64,000 nucleotides of DNA from Corydoras sp. C115 (GCA_019802505.1 JAFMOC010000244.1:387001-451000); one strand, 5' to 3'. Positions 30,018 to 42,650 are shown, counted from the stretch's first letter. A program made the numbers and translations. The notes: generated by a model not told the origin, from the letters alone.

Positions 30018-30327
30018 GGGTGGCACGGTGGCTTAGTGGTTGGCATGTTCGCCTCTCAGCGCTACGGATTCCATGTCCTCCCCGTGTCCGTGTGGGTTTC
30101 CTCCGGGTTCTCCGGTTTCCTCCCACAGTCCAAAAACATGGATCAAGTCAATTGAGTTCTCCAAATTGCCCCATATAGAGTGTGTCTGTGAGTGTGTCCA
30201 CAGCGACAGATTGGCGCCCTGTCCTGGGTGTATCTGCCCAGTGCCCGAAACGTTCTCCCCTGGATGGGCATGTGGAACCCCCCCGCGACCCTAATAGAGG
30301 ATAAAGCGAAAGATAATGGATGGATGG
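30018..30327 (+). mobile_element. tRNA-derived SINE with exact target duplication
   Basis: An exact 12-bp repeat aatataaataca flanks it (30006-30017 and 30328-30339). The head is intact, but the part between head and body, including most of the B box, is deleted (gctacggattccatgtcctc). Confidence 0.9.
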
Positions 30328-30794
30328 AATATAAATACAATACAATACAATATCAATACAGATCCAGTACAGCACATCAGGATTCAATATCAATATGTAT
30401 CTTCTCTCCTTCAGCCACAAAGATTGATTATATTTATTACCTAGTAGGTTCCCTGTTAACAGTTTAATTGACTAATAGATAAAGAACAGAGGAGCCTGAT
30501 GACGTCTTTAAGGTGGCGGATGACGTTAGAGCTCATACAGATCAATTTGTTCATCAGATGAACATTTTTTTTTCTCAGAAGTGGAGGGGGTGCAGTTTGG
30601 TGTGACCCACCGCCGAACAATGTGACCTGCCATGTTGTGTAACGAGTCCGGTGCTGACTCAGCATCTTCATTAAAAAGATAAATGGGATGGATGTTTTTA
30701 ACTCCACATCTCTCCTTGTGTAGGACACAGCGGCAATGAAATGTAATCGTTCATATAAATTTAATTAAGTATGAAATATTATTAAAGTGTATAA

Positions 30795-30797
<3 letters not shown>

Positions 30798-30871
<74 letters not shown>
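30798..30871. repeat. (AT)n microsatellite
   Basis: About 37 AT units, followed by ATACA/AATAC simple repeats (30880-30960) that also surround the SINEs at 30018 and 30957. Confidence 0.95.
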
Positions 30872-30880
<9 letters not shown>

Positions 30881-30956
30881 AATACCACATACAATACCAA
30901 TACAATATAAATATATTACCAATATATCAATACAATATACAATACCAATACAATAT

Positions 30957-31226
30957 TATATACATCCATCTATTACCTTGGACAGGGCGCCAATCTATCG
31001 CTGGGCACACACTCACTCACACAAACACACTCTATATGGGGTATTTTGGAGAATTCAATTGACCTTGATCCATGTTTTTGGACTGTGGGAGGAAACTGGA
31101 GAACCTGGAGGAGACCCACATGGACACGGCGAGAACATGGAAACTCAAACCAGATTGGGATTCGAACCGTGAATCCCCAGCGCTGAGAGGAGAACATGCT
31201 AACCACTAAGCCACCGTGCCGCCCTG
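30957..31226 (-). mobile_element. SINE, tail-side deleted, with long target duplication
   Basis: A 19-bp direct repeat tacaataccaatacaatat flanks it at 30938-30956 and 31227-31245. The sequence is itself simple, so the exact length is uncertain. About 70 bp near the tail is missing. Confidence 0.85.
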
Positions 31227-31284
31227 TACAATACCAATACAATATAAACATATGACCAATACAATATCAATACAATATTATATA

Positions 31285-31926
31285 CAATACAATGCAATTA
31301 GCATTAAAAGCAATCATTTAAAACCTGTCTTTAATTAAACCCGAACGTGCATTTCTTTTGAACCTGCTGCTGAAATCGATTACCATCCCAGAACCACGGT
31401 GTTGTTTCTCTCCACAAAATAAATGATCTTAAATAACAAAACCCCCATCAGCATGACAAACTATTGATTATGGTATTTTCTGGTGGATTCATAGAGAACA
31501 TACATCCTGCCTGCCGTCAGTCGGCGGAAGCCGTTAAGCCCGGCAGGCGAGCGCGCCGTTTCCCATCGTCAAGTGATTTGTAATTTCCCTGTCTGTTCTA
31601 AAAGCCTACAGGAAATAGATTGTGTGTTTCTCCAGGCATCCTGCGGGTTCTATCAGCGGCCCTATGAGCTGGAGATTACCGCACATTAAATCATGGTGGC
31701 ATTTGTCTTATTGAGGTTTTAGGGGAGGAGCCGCGCGCCGCCCGTAGATTATTTTCCTGCGAATCCCGTGATGACGGCCGTGACGTTAATCCCGCGGCCG
31801 GGTTTAAGGTTAAAAGTTTAGTTTCACTACGAACAGAGCTGAGAGGGCTGATTATGATCCGATAGGACGAATGATCCGGGATTTAATGAGACTTAATCCT
31901 CTGTCCATATGGACGTTCTCTGGTTC
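31285..31926. other. Unique block, possible conserved non-coding sequence
   Basis: No repeats and no exon signals. It has TAAT-rich words and 'cctgcgggttctatcagcgg' in a mixed AT/GC context. The conservation claim is untested. Confidence 0.25.
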
Positions 31927-31942
31927 TATACAAGAACACACA

Positions 31943-32280
31943 GTGCGGCACGGTGGCTTAGTGGTTGGCACGTCTGCTTCTCAGCACTACGGTTCGAATC
32001 CCATTCTGGGTGGAGTTTCCTTGTTCTCCCCGTGTCCGCGTGGGTTTCCTCCGGGTTCTCCGGTTGCCTCCCACAGTCCAAAAAACATGGATCAAGTCAG
32101 TTGAGTTCTCCAAATTGCCCCATATAGAGTGTGTCTGTGTGTGTGAGTGTGTGCCCAGCGATAGATTGGCGCCCTGTCCTGGGTGTATCTGCCCAGCACC
32201 CGAAACGTTCTCCCCTGGATGGGCATGGGGAACCCCCACCGCGACCCTAATAGAGGATAAAGCGGAAGATAATGGATGGA
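31943..32280 (+). mobile_element. tRNA-derived SINE with exact 16-bp target duplication
   Basis: Full length, with the exact repeat tatacaagaacacaca at 31927-31942 and 32281-32296. The best defined young insertion in the window. Confidence 0.94.
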
Positions 32281-32585
32281 TATACAAGAACACACACTAT
32301 TTATTCCATATTTTACTTCAGAACACAGGCGGTACATGACGGTACAGAGAGGTGTGTGTGTTAGAAGCTAGTAAATACATTTTGTTGTGTAAAAATAGAG
32401 CAAATCTCCTCGTTTTTGGAACAATTCTGTGGCGGCGACGAAGAACTCGCACGAAGTCAGGATGCCGATTCACAATCAAGGGTTTATAAAACAGCACGTC
32501 TCGTTTAGAACTCCGAAAACTCCAACAGAACGCAGACACGCGAACCCCTCCCTCCCACACGGGGCAAATTCACATACACACAAAG

Positions 32586-32772
32586 ACACACCCGATTCAC
32601 ACACTCTATATGGGGCAATTGGGAGAATTCAATTGACCTTGATCCATGTTTTTTTGGACTGTGGGAGGAAACCACGGGGAGGACATGGAAACTCCATCCA
32701 GATTGGGATTCGAACCGGGAATCCCCAGCGCTGAGAGGAGAACATGCTAAACCACTAAGCCACCGTGCCATC
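32586..32772 (-). mobile_element. SINE, head half
   Basis: It is inverted, covering the body from 'cacaaagacacacccg' to the head gccaccgtgcc. A separate middle fragment of a second inverted copy follows at 32812-32882 with atacacccag repeated three times. Confidence 0.75.
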
Positions 32773-32811
32773 CTTGAGGAAACCAAATGAGGGATAATAA
32801 GGAGTGGCCAT

Positions 32812-32882
32812 ACACCCAGATACACCCAGATACACCCAGGACAGGGCGCCAATCCATCGCTGGGCACACACTCACTCACCCA
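32812..32882 (-). mobile_element. SINE middle fragment with small internal expansion
   Basis: The phrase atacacccag is repeated in tandem and followed by 'gacagggcgccaatccatcg' and cacactcactcac. Both ends are missing. Confidence 0.65.
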
Positions 32883-33473
32883 TAATCGGGGTTGGGGGGG
32901 TATATAGGACTCTTCATGGTACAGGGTGTTTTTGTAACGAGACGACCCCGCACCCCACTCGGAGACCCGCCCGATGTTCCGAACACTTCGGCAGGATTGA
33001 GCACACGGCACTTTGCACTCCTCGCCGCGAGACCTCGTTAACGGGACGAGTGATGCGCCGGGCCGCGGCGCTCCGTCACAACTTCCCGAATTCATTTCCG
33101 CGAGCAGACTAATGGAATCCGGCACAATGCCGTCGAGAAAATCGATTAAGCTCATCTCCATAAGTTTGTAAATCTGCCCCATTTCTGGTCAATAGCCGCC
33201 GCCGCGCAGCCGCGCATCTCGCCGGATAAAGCAGGCAGCAGCAGCCTTTAATTTCCATTCATGAATCTATTAGCATGGCTTTACAGCTGACATTCTGCTT
33301 TTTGTGCACTCCAGGCATAAATAACTGCGAGGGGAAAGAAAGTCAGCGGCGGCGGGTCTCTTCAGAACCGAGCGGCGGTGCGCCGCGCGAGCTGCAGCTT
33401 CTTCTGTTCAAAGTCACGAACTGCAGCAGAGACAAACTGTTTCTAACATTTATCATAAAAAGATGAAATTACC
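32883..33473. other. Unique CpG-rich block
   Basis: CpG-dense in 32940-33250, then 'tccattcatgaatctattag' and 'gcactccaggcataaataac'. No exon could be supported. It may be a conserved element. Confidence 0.3.
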
Positions 33474-33829
33474 GGCGGCACGGTGGCTTAGTGGTTGGCA
33501 TGTTCTCCTCTCAGGCATTCCAGGTTCAAATCCCAATCTGGGTGGAGTTTCCATGTTCTCCATGTTCTCCCCGTGTCCGCATGGGGTTCCTCCGGGTTCT
33601 CCGGTTTCCTCCCACAGTCCAAAAATCATGGATCAAGGTTAATTGAATTCTCCAAATTGCCCCATATAGAGTGTTTGTGTGTGAGTGAGTGTGTGTACAG
33701 TGATAGATTGGCGTCCTGTCCTGGGTGTATCTGCCCAGCGCCCAAAACGTTCTCCCCTGGATGGACATGGGGAACCCCACCATGACCCTAGTAGAGGATA
33801 AAGCGGAAGGTAATGGATGGATGGATGGG
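33474..33829 (+). mobile_element. tRNA-derived SINE, full length
   Basis: The head is ggcggcacggtggcttagtg, with a small internal duplication of ccatgttct (about 33550-33570), and the tail is atggatggatggatgg. Confidence 0.88.
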
Positions 33830-34866
33830 TTCCTCATTTGTTTAATTCACTGTTTCGCGTTATTGGTTCTCTTCGAGGTCATGTGATCTGCCTTGTGTTA
33901 TTTATACTTCTGCTTTTTGTGTTGGTCAGCAGACCACCGTTGATAATTTTGTCATGCGTTGTCCTTTTTTCGTCCGTGTTGTGTTGTTTTTGTGCAACTT
34001 TTGGGAATAAACCATTTCACTCACCAGCGCCTTCTGGATCCATTCAGCGGTATTGCGCTTCACTACGGTATCGCGATTTTTAATTGCGATTAATTGGAAA
34101 AACGATTAATCGTCTGGCTCTTTATCCGTGATTAGAAAAGGCGGCTTAGATAATGAATAAATGAACCATTAAAGTCATAAACACATGAATAATAAATGAA
34201 TAAACACCAGCACGGACTCGACTCCACTCTAAACTGAGCTTCACAACATGAACACGGCGAGGGTTAAACCCAAAAAACCCAAAATTCCCTTTATTTTCAG
34301 CACTTATTACTTCTCTTCTTTATCACTGCAGCATTATTTTTTTTCCCTCCCTCAGATGAGGTTTGAACTCCAGGCATTTGCAGCTCACAGCTGAAAGGCG
34401 AGGCAGACTCGGGATCGCGGCAGATTTCTCTTTACAGATCCAGCTTTATACGGCACTTATTTAATCCCTCGCAATGAGGCCAGGCTCTCTGATGGGTTTA
34501 TGTCCCGCTGTATTTGTTTTTATCTCACTGTCAGAGATGAACTCTGTGATACCGACTGCATCTGCGTCCCCCGTGTGGGCAGACCCTCTCGCTTCACCTC
34601 CTCCATTCATACATGACGTTATCAAGAAAAGAGCAGACAGAACCTTCCAGGTTCCCGTTAAAGAGCTTGGACGGGAAACAGGTTACGGAAGCCAATAATG
34701 GTTTAATAAGTTTAAAGACACAGAATTTGTGATGCGTTACATACGCCATCAGGTTCCTCTGTATATATTATAAGTATGTATTAATTTTGAGGTGATGTGA
34801 AATCAGTGACTGTGACCATGGCATGGTTGTTGGTTACAGACGGGCTGGTTTATATATACAGTATAT
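33830..34866. other. Unique block
   Basis: Ordinary AT-leaning sequence without repeats I recognise or supported exons. Confidence 0.4.
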
Positions 34867-35162
34867 ATCCATCCATCTTCCGCTTTATCTTCTACTAGGG
34901 TCGGGGGGGCGGTTCCCCATTTTGGGTGCTGGGCAGATACACTCAGGACAGGGTGTGCTGGGCACACACTCACTCACACAGACACACTCTATGTGGGGCA
35001 ATTTGGAGAATTCAATTGACCTTGATCCATGTTTTTGGACTGCGGGAGGAAACCGGAGAACCCGGAGGAAACCCACGCGGACACAGGGAGGACATGGAAA
35101 CTCCACCCAGATTGGGATTTGAACGTGGATCCCCATCGCTGAGAGGAGAACCGTGGCAGCCT
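34867..35162 (-). mobile_element. SINE with internal deletions next to (AT)n
   Basis: It is inverted. The tail is ccatccatcttccgctttat, and the head end is damaged (ctgagaggagaaccgtggca). It abuts an (AT) run at 35164-35185. Confidence 0.82.
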
Positions 35163-35185
35163 ACATATATATATATATATATATA

Positions 35186-35435
35186 GGGGTTGCGAAGTAG
35201 TCCTTCTCTCTGCAAAAGGGGCCATGTTTGAAGTTTGCATGTCCTCCTCATGTTCGCGTGGGGTTCCTCCAGGTTCTCTGCTTTCTTCCCACAGTCCAAA
35301 AACATGGATTCAATGTGAATTGGCTGCTCTAAATTGCCCCTATATAGTGTGTGTGAGTGCCAAGTGATAGATTGGCATCTCTGGATGAACCTGTGTGAAC
35401 TCCACCGCAACACCAGCAGAGGGTGAGATGCCATG
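35186..35435 (+). mobile_element. Older SINE relative
   Basis: It begins 'ggggttgcgaagtagtcctt' and shares the phrases 'cccacagtccaaaaacatgg' and 'gatagattggcatct' with the main family. It ends 'agcagagggtgagatgcc'. Confidence 0.55.
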
Positions 35436-35827
35436 GAGTTATCTGTTATGAATGTTGGACACGGCCGTCTTTAGCACTCTCTGAAAGCCTCCCAGCACAT
35501 TTCAGGTCACCAACTGTCAGATGATCTAATATCTGTTGGGACACGGCGCTGTGGACGGGACGTTAACAGGATGTCCGGAGGATTAGCATGCAATATAAGG
35601 TGCACTAAATATCTCCATTCTGACAGATGTATTTAGTCAGCGGTGTAATTGCCAGGAGTATTTATATAAAGTCTAGATTAACCCACATCCCGTCATCATT
35701 AGACGGACAGGTCACGCCGACACGGCAGGGCGGGGTTATCCAGCGCTGCGGCATTCCACTTTTATGAGTGTCCTTGTCTGTGATCTTCTCAGATTGTTCT
35801 GATTTAAAGAGAGCAAAGGAAAAGAAC

Positions 35828-35829
35828 TA

Positions 35830-35860
<31 letters not shown>

Positions 35861-35866
35861 TCCCCA
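35828..35866. repeat. Short CCCCCCGT repeat
   Basis: Four units of cgtcccccc in a row. The complementary strand has G7 runs with G-quadruplex potential. Confidence 0.88.
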
Positions 35867-36029
35867 TGAGGACACAGACCTTCAGTCAACACTAAACAAG
35901 TACAGTGGTGAAGTACAGAGCTGCACTGGATGCAAGTGATTTTATTATCTGGAAATGTTATGATGTCATAACATCTCTACACATGATTAGATTTCCAGAG
36001 AAAGCCACTTGTTACGTGTTAAGTTTGAG

Positions 36030-36345
36030 TTCAAGTCATTTATTTATAGAGCGTTTTTTAAAATAGCACATCGTCATAAAGCAGCTTTATAGTTTTATAA
36101 GCTTTTAAACCCCCAAAGAGCACGCCGAAGCGACAGTGGCAAGACAAAACTTGTTGATAAAATGTTGATATTTTAAGGAAGAAACCTTGTGAGGACCGAG
36201 GCACAGTGGGGGCCTCATCGTCCTTGTGAAGTGTAGGACAGCCATGTACAGATTGTGTGGTGATCATGTGACCCGTATTTAACAATTGGCAAACTATAGA
36301 AGTCCATTAAGGGCATCCTGCAGGACCGCCCGTCCAATAAAAATC
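36030..36345 (+). repeat. Second dispersed family, long copy
   Basis: It starts 'tcaagtcatttatttataga', continues 'cacgccgaagcgacagtggc', 'ccttgtgaggaccgaggc' and 'atcatgtgacccgtattt', and ends near 'gggcatcctgcaggaccg'. It shows no coding capacity and its transposon class is unknown. Confidence 0.75.
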
Positions 36346-37569
36346 CAGGTTCCATTCAGTAATGGTCATAGCCGCCCGCAGTGCACTTAGAGTTACCAGA
36401 TTAGGGTCGTGGGTGCTTGTGGGTAGCTCTGCCCAGTCTTTTTTATTTAGCAAAATCTTTTGGACCACATTCTGCAAATTTGGCCTCGACCTTAATACAT
36501 GGATTGATGGCACCTGGGTAACAAGGATGCAAGATAACAGCCACATACACAACAGATTATGGCCAAATACTCTGTTCCACATCCCTTATTTTCAACCGGC
36601 CCCTTGCCCTGTCCAAAGATTCGGACCATATAGATACCAAATTAGGGCCACATGTAACCCAAAAGAGGCTCCCATGTAGGCAAATCTCTACCAGATGTGC
36701 ACCAGAGGTGTTTTGGAACACGTGGGCCATATGTATTGTTTTATACGTGGGCCACTCATGGCTCACATGTGGGTTGCATTGGTAAACATGTCTGCCGACC
36801 CTGTTGTTTTGAGAATCACTCACACCTCAGGACGTCCCTTAACTCAGTCCCAGATAAAATAATCGCCGTGACTGTAGCATCCACCATTAGAGGACGACCC
36901 CGAGTCGGAGATCAGATCAGCCGAGGGTTAGAAACTGCATTTATTGCTTGATTACAGCAGAAAGGCAGGATAAGCGGAAAAATAATGGCGGCTGTAACAG
37001 AACCAAACGGCCTGGTAATTATTTTCTAACACAATGAATGAGCGGGGCTTTTTGCCGAGGCGTCAAAGCCGCACAATCAATGGTGGTAATTTAGCCCCCT
37101 GCAGGCTGAGAGGCCTTGGCCTCACACACACACACACACACACACACACGCGCACACACGCACACACATGTACACACGTACACACAAGCAGAGTGTGACA
37201 TAGCGCCCTTGACTAAAAGCCAGAGATGCAGAAGTTGCAGAAAATAAGGGTGAGAGGATTTAAAGAGAACAAACAAGCGACGCCGCTGAGGAGGAGAACG
37301 AGGAGAAGGCGGAGATTTTGAGGTTTGACACCTCAATCCATCCATGCAGGTGCAAAATGATAGAAAAACAGTTTTTAATGCAGCCTTTTAGACAAAAAAA
37401 AAAAAAAAAAAAAAAAACGAGTCAGCAAGAATCCAGCCGCCGAGAGAGCCGCGCTGGAGTCGAGATTTAATATCCAAACTGATTTCCTTTTATATTCCAA
37501 AAAATAAGATATATATACAGTATATAAATATATATTAAAACGTGATTCTGCTTTATAGTAAGTAGCTGA
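36346..37569. other. Unique block with a possible dispersed repeat
   Basis: The interval 36570-36790 has repeated GTGGGCCA/GGCCACA words ('cacgtgggccatatgtattg', 'gtgggccactcatggctcac'), like a diverged DNA repeat. A CA run (37120-37190) and a poly-A run (37388-37415) follow. Confidence 0.4.
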
Positions 37570-38045
37570 GGGGCAGCACGCTGGGGTAGTGGGTAGCACG
37601 TCCACCTCGCCGTCTGGGCGGAGTTCTCCCAACCTTTAAAAACATAGACTTAGGACCTGAAATGTTCCATCCATCCATTATCTTCTGCTTTATCCTCTAC
37701 TAGGGTCGTGGGGGGGGGAGAACGTTTTGGGCGCTGGGCAGATACACCCAGGACAGAACGGCAATCTATCACTGGACACACACTGGGGCAATTTGGAGAA
37801 TTCAATTCACCTTGATCCATGTTTTTGGACTGTGGGAGGAAACCGGAGAACCGGGAGGAAACCCACACGGACACGGGGAGAACATGGAAACTCCACCCAG
37901 ATTGGGATTCGAACCGGGAATCCCCAGCACTGAGAGGAAGACATGCCAAACACTAAGCCACCATGCCGAAATGTTCTCCCCTGGAATTCGGCATGGAAAC
38001 CCCCGGCACGACCCTAGTATAAGATTAAGGAGAAGATAACGAGAT
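37570..38045 (+). mobile_element. Older SINE copy split by a younger SINE
   Basis: The head fragment runs 37570-37667 (ggggcagcacgctggggtag...) and the tail fragment 37977-38045 (tcccctggaattcggcatgg...). The inserted copy lies between them. Confidence 0.72.
37668..37967 (-). mobile_element. SINE nested inside another SINE
   Basis: The exact 9-bp repeat gaaatgttc flanks it (37659-37667 and 37968-37976). The target is the body of the older plus-strand copy. Confidence 0.85.
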
Positions 38046-38721
38046 TCGAATATTAAGTAACTAATTACAGCAGACAGTTTTATTACAATTTTCCAAACTT
38101 CATGATTGGGGTCAGAACATGGTGTTGATACCCCTCCCGCTCTTTAAATGAATAGCCCCACCCACGCACCCTCCAAAGTATAGGGTGTAGTAACACATAT
38201 AATGTACTGCAACCCCAACAGCCCTGGCACCATCTGGACAAATTCCTAACACGGGAGTCCCATAAACGAATTTGTATCGTCTGTCCGCAGAACTCGACTC
38301 CAAAAGGGTCAGCGTGCGATTTCAGCTCACCTTCAGCGCAGCAAATGAGATCGGGCAGATTGCCATGGTTGCTTTTCAGAACTGCTCACCTTGTATCCAT
38401 CGATCGGCCGATCAATCAGGTTCAATGGATTCTGAAAGATACGGTGCTCCACCTACTCGGCTGCTGCGCTGGAGGAGGGCGTATCTGATCGGGGACTCCT
38501 GTAGGATGTGGCCTGACTCTCCGAAGTCCAACGACCCTCTTGTTCGCGTGTAGGGTGCTTTAATTGACATCGATGTGGAGGAGAAGCGAGCGTTCGCTAC
38601 AATGGGATATCCTGAGGAAGTTGGGGGAGGATGGAGGGGAGGGGGGGTTGTTCGGCGGAGCATGAGATGGCAGAGGTTTGCCCGCAGTGCAGGAGGAGAT
38701 GGACGTTTCCTTTACGTCCTT

Positions 38722-39045
38722 TAGCCCTTTTTACAACAGTACATCGTCACAGAGCAGCTATATAGAGTTAAAACCCCCAAAGAGCACACCGAAGCGACAG
38801 TGGCAAGACAAAACTCCCTGTTACGTTGTTATTTTAAGGAAGAAACCTTGTGAGGACCGAGGTTCAGTGGGGGACTCATCCTCCTTGAGCAGCCCGGCAG
38901 CATCAACAGGGTAGGACAGCCATGTACACAGTGTGTGATGATCATGTGACCCGTATTTAACAATTAAATACTGTATAAGTCCATTGAGGGCGTCCTGCAG
39001 GACCGTCCGTCCAATAAGAATCCAGGTTGCATCCAGTAATGAGTA
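38722..39045 (+). repeat. Second dispersed family, long copy
   Basis: Same order as the copy at 36030, from 'tagccctttttacaacagta' to 'taatgagtaaagtaatgg'. It carries an extra 'agcagcccggcagcatcaac' segment. Confidence 0.75.
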
Positions 39046-39614
39046 AAGTAATGGCCACAGTTTGATTGACGCATCGCAGCATGTGACTCCGGCGTGATCC
39101 CTCTCGTCTTCGTCGAAGATTTCCTGAGTGCGCTTCGTTAGCGTTTTAACGAAACCCCAAATCCTCTCCGATTTCGAGCGCGAGAACACGGCGTCCCCGA
39201 AAACTACAAACGCAGCCCACGTTTCTCATTACGGCTCCGTTTTCTCCCCAAACGCTCCGGACGTATAGATGTAAACACCTATCGATTGTACCCTCCTCTT
39301 AATTTGCGTGATGGCGTCGAGAGCCCGCCTCGTCCTCCTGAAGCCTGTTGGACCTGAGGGGCCTCTGGAGACGAAGAGCAACGAATCGAGAGAACGCTCC
39401 AGGGAAAAGTTCTCACGGAACCGAATGAACAGAATGTGAGCTTCTGCCTTTGAAGTGGTCGTCGTGGCAGCGGCGCGGGTTCTGAACGGACTTGAAAGTT
39501 TTATAAGTAGAGCCTCTTTTCATACAAATGAGGAACCGACGGTAAGAACCTACTGGATATCTGCTCGTATTTGTCTCCTTGAGCAACTGATGCAAAGGGA
39601 TCATTGCAGAAACA

Positions 39615-39747
39615 ACACACACTCTATATGGGGGCAATTTAGAGCAGCCCAATTACCTTGAATCCAGGTTCTTCGGATAACCTGTGGACACGGGGAGAAC
39701 ATGGAAATTCCACCCAGATTGGGATTCAAACCTTTAGCCCCAGCACT
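39615..39747 (-). mobile_element. SINE fragment
   Basis: It shows 'ctctatatgggggcaattt', 'acacggggagaacatggaaa' and 'cagattgggattcaaacc'. Both ends are missing. Confidence 0.7.
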
Positions 39748-39931
39748 CAGCGTAAAATGTCCTGGGGTTGGGTTCTCCCTGTGCCTAAATGGAGTAACCC
39801 CTCCCACCTGCCCTACTAATTGCCCCATGAGTATTTGTCCTAGTGATGCTGTGAAAGTGGGTGGTTGCTATGCTGTTGTTAGGTGGCTGTTCAAAACAGC
39901 ATTATCATCTTAATAAATATTATGATATATG

Positions 39932-40265
39932 AAGACGGCACGGTGGCTTGGTGTTTAACATGTTCTCCCCTCAGCGCTAGGGATTCCCGGTTCGAATCCC
40001 AATCTGGGTGGAGTTTCCATGTTCTCACCGTGTCCGCGTGGGTTTCCTCCGGGTTCTCCAGTTTCCTCCCACGGTCAATTGAATTCTCAAAATTGCCCCA
40101 TATAGAGTGTGTCTGTGTGAGTGAGTGTGTGCCCAGCGATAGATTGGCGCCCTGTCCTGGGTGTATCTGCCCAGCGCCCGAAATGTTCTCCCCTGGATGG
40201 TCATGGAGAACCCCCCCCCCCCCTTGACCCTAGTAGAGGATAAAGCTGAAGATAATGGATGGATG
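39932..40265 (+). mobile_element. tRNA-derived SINE, near full length
   Basis: The head is gacggcacggtggcttggtg with B box ggttcgaatccc. The flanks share gatatatg (39924-39931 and 40266-40273). Confidence 0.87.
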
Positions 40266-40273
40266 GATATATG

Positions 40274-41085
40274 GAGAACATACCAATGACAGAAGCTTTC
40301 GAAATCCCGACTCCATGGCTCTGCGCCTCACACTGTGCAGAACTCGGGCCAAAACAAGAACCCGATATCGGAATAAATCAGACTAAGTGCCTGTCGCTGC
40401 TGCGTATTTATATTCCTTCCATAAACGTGTCCTTTAAATAAGGCGAGAAAATATTATCCCGATGAAGGAGGAGGGCGTGCAATCGTAGGGACCATCCATT
40501 AATTTTTTCGGCGAGCGAGGCTCGCACTCCGTTCCGCAGAGCGAGGTGACCTTTCCCTTGTTCAAGGTAAACCGAACCGTGTGATACAGACAAATGAGGC
40601 AGGGGAAGGCACGGGAAAGTGAGAAAGTGCCGTGGACTGAAGAACATGATTAATCTTCTGAACATCTGGAGACTGGGAGGTGGAGAGAGTGAGATGCACT
40701 CAGGTACGGGTTTATTGTAAGGTTGCACTCTGAAGGAACAAAGTCACTGACGGATTCGTCAGCCCACCATGTGACGGTCCATCAGCGGCGTGAGAACGCC
40801 ACGGGACAGCCACTGACCACTGACCACTGACCGGGAATTAAAATTAAATTAAAATAAACCAGGAGTGATGCTAGTGTCATACCCCCCCATCCTCATCACG
40901 TCCATATTTGGTATGTGGAGCAATAAAGTACGGCGCAGGAAGAGCGAGTGCTGACTACTTTTGTTTTGGCTCATGACAAATTTATTAAGTTTATATAAAT
41001 GTCTGACAGACGCAGACGCAGATACGTCCCTGTTGAACATCTGTACAGAAAATGTTTAAACACATTATATCTATGTTTGTACTGC
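40274..41085. other. Unique block
   Basis: It contains a short ccactga triplication at 40812-40832. No gene is supported. Confidence 0.4.
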
Positions 41086-41089
41086 ATCC

Positions 41090-41643
41090 TCTTAATATAT
41101 CATGTTTTATCATATCAAATTGCATCCTGTCGTATATTTAATCAAATCTTATTATATCTTCTTATTGTTTAATATCTTCTTATAGTATCGTATCGTATCC
41201 TATCCTATAATATTGTATCATATCATATCATATCATATCGTATCATATTATATCGTATCATATCATATTGTATCATATCGTATCATTATGTCGTATCATA
41301 TTATATGATATCATAATGTATCATGTCATATCAAATCATATAATATTAATCATATCATATCATATCGGATCATATATCCTATTGTATCATATATCATATC
41401 GTATCATAAAATGTAGTATCATATCGTATCTTCTTATAATATTTTTTGTCATATCTTCTTATTGTATAATATCTTTCCATGGTATTCTATCGTATCCGAT
41501 CATATCGTATAATATCCTATCATATTGTATCATATCGTATCATATGTTTTCGTATCTTTTAGCGGATCTTCTTATTGTATAATATCTTCTCATGGCATTG
41601 TATCGTATCATATCGTATCTTTTCATCATGTCTTTCTATCGTA
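41090..41643. repeat. TATCR pentanucleotide array
   Basis: Mixed tatcg and tatca pentamers, with blocks of cttcttattgtataatatct inserted at intervals. It is very AT-rich. Confidence 0.9.
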
Positions 41644-41665
41644 TCACTAAGCTACCGTGTCAGCC
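41644..41665 (-). mobile_element. SINE head remnant
   Basis: 'actaagctaccgtgtcagcc' is a 20-bp relic of the inverted head. It lies directly at the end of the TATCR array. Confidence 0.5.
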
Positions 41666-42290
41666 ATGTTACCAAAACCAAACCATCTCAGTTCAGAGGT
41701 CACTTTCTTCAAGTTAAGCAACAATAAAGCAGAAGCTGGAGTTCCTGGTACGACTTTTCGAGCACGTCGTATGAAACGTCCTTTGAGGATCGACCGAATC
41801 ACGGAGATGTAAAACCTGAGGTTCCTAATTTGCACTTAACGACTCTTTGGTTCGACAGAGAGAAGTTTTAGTGGCGTGTTGGATGAAGCCAAAGCACGAA
41901 ATCCTAATGAAAATTGAATTACTGTTCACTTTAAAAATGCCGTGTTGGTTTTAAAGTAATATGCTAATTCTCTGGGTCCGGGCTCTTTAGCTCGGCGTGC
42001 AGAGTCTCCGACCCGTCAGCTCATTAATAAACCTTTCACGAGGTACAAACGGAGTTCACACACTGTTCCACTCATGCCACATGGAGTTAATAAGCCATGT
42101 TTGTGTTTTGATGTTTACCTCTTTTGTTGTTGGCAGAGCTGTAAAGTCTCACAGTTCAGTTTAAACCCTTCTACATTATTGTTATTAGCACAGTGCTTTT
42201 TAAATGCGGGGTGTGTAAACACCCACCATCAAACCAAAACCTCAAAGTACCAACTTTTTAGTTTTGTTTTTTTGTCATGAAACAACATAC

Positions 42291-42650
42291 ATTCATTCAT
42301 TCATTATCTTCCACTTTATCCTCTATTAGGGTCGCGGTGGGGTTTCCCATGCCCATCTAGGGGAGAAGGTTTCGGGCGCTGGGCAGATACACCCAGGACA
42401 GGGCGCCAATCTATCGCTGGACACACACTCACTCACACAGACACGCACGCATACACACTCTATATGGGGCAATTTGGAGAACTCATTTGACTTGATCCAT
42501 GTTTTTGGACTGTGGGAGGAAACCGGAGAACCCGGAAGAAACCCACGCAGACACGGGGAGAACATGGAAACTCCATCCAGATGGGGATTTGAACCGGGAA
42601 TCCCTAGCGCTGAGAGGAGAACATGCTAAACCACTAAGCCACCATGCCAC
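42291..42650 (-). mobile_element. tRNA-derived SINE with exact 13-bp target duplication
   Basis: The repeat tgaaacaacatac occurs at 42278-42290 and 42651-42663. Full length with an (ATTC)n tail. Confidence 0.93.
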
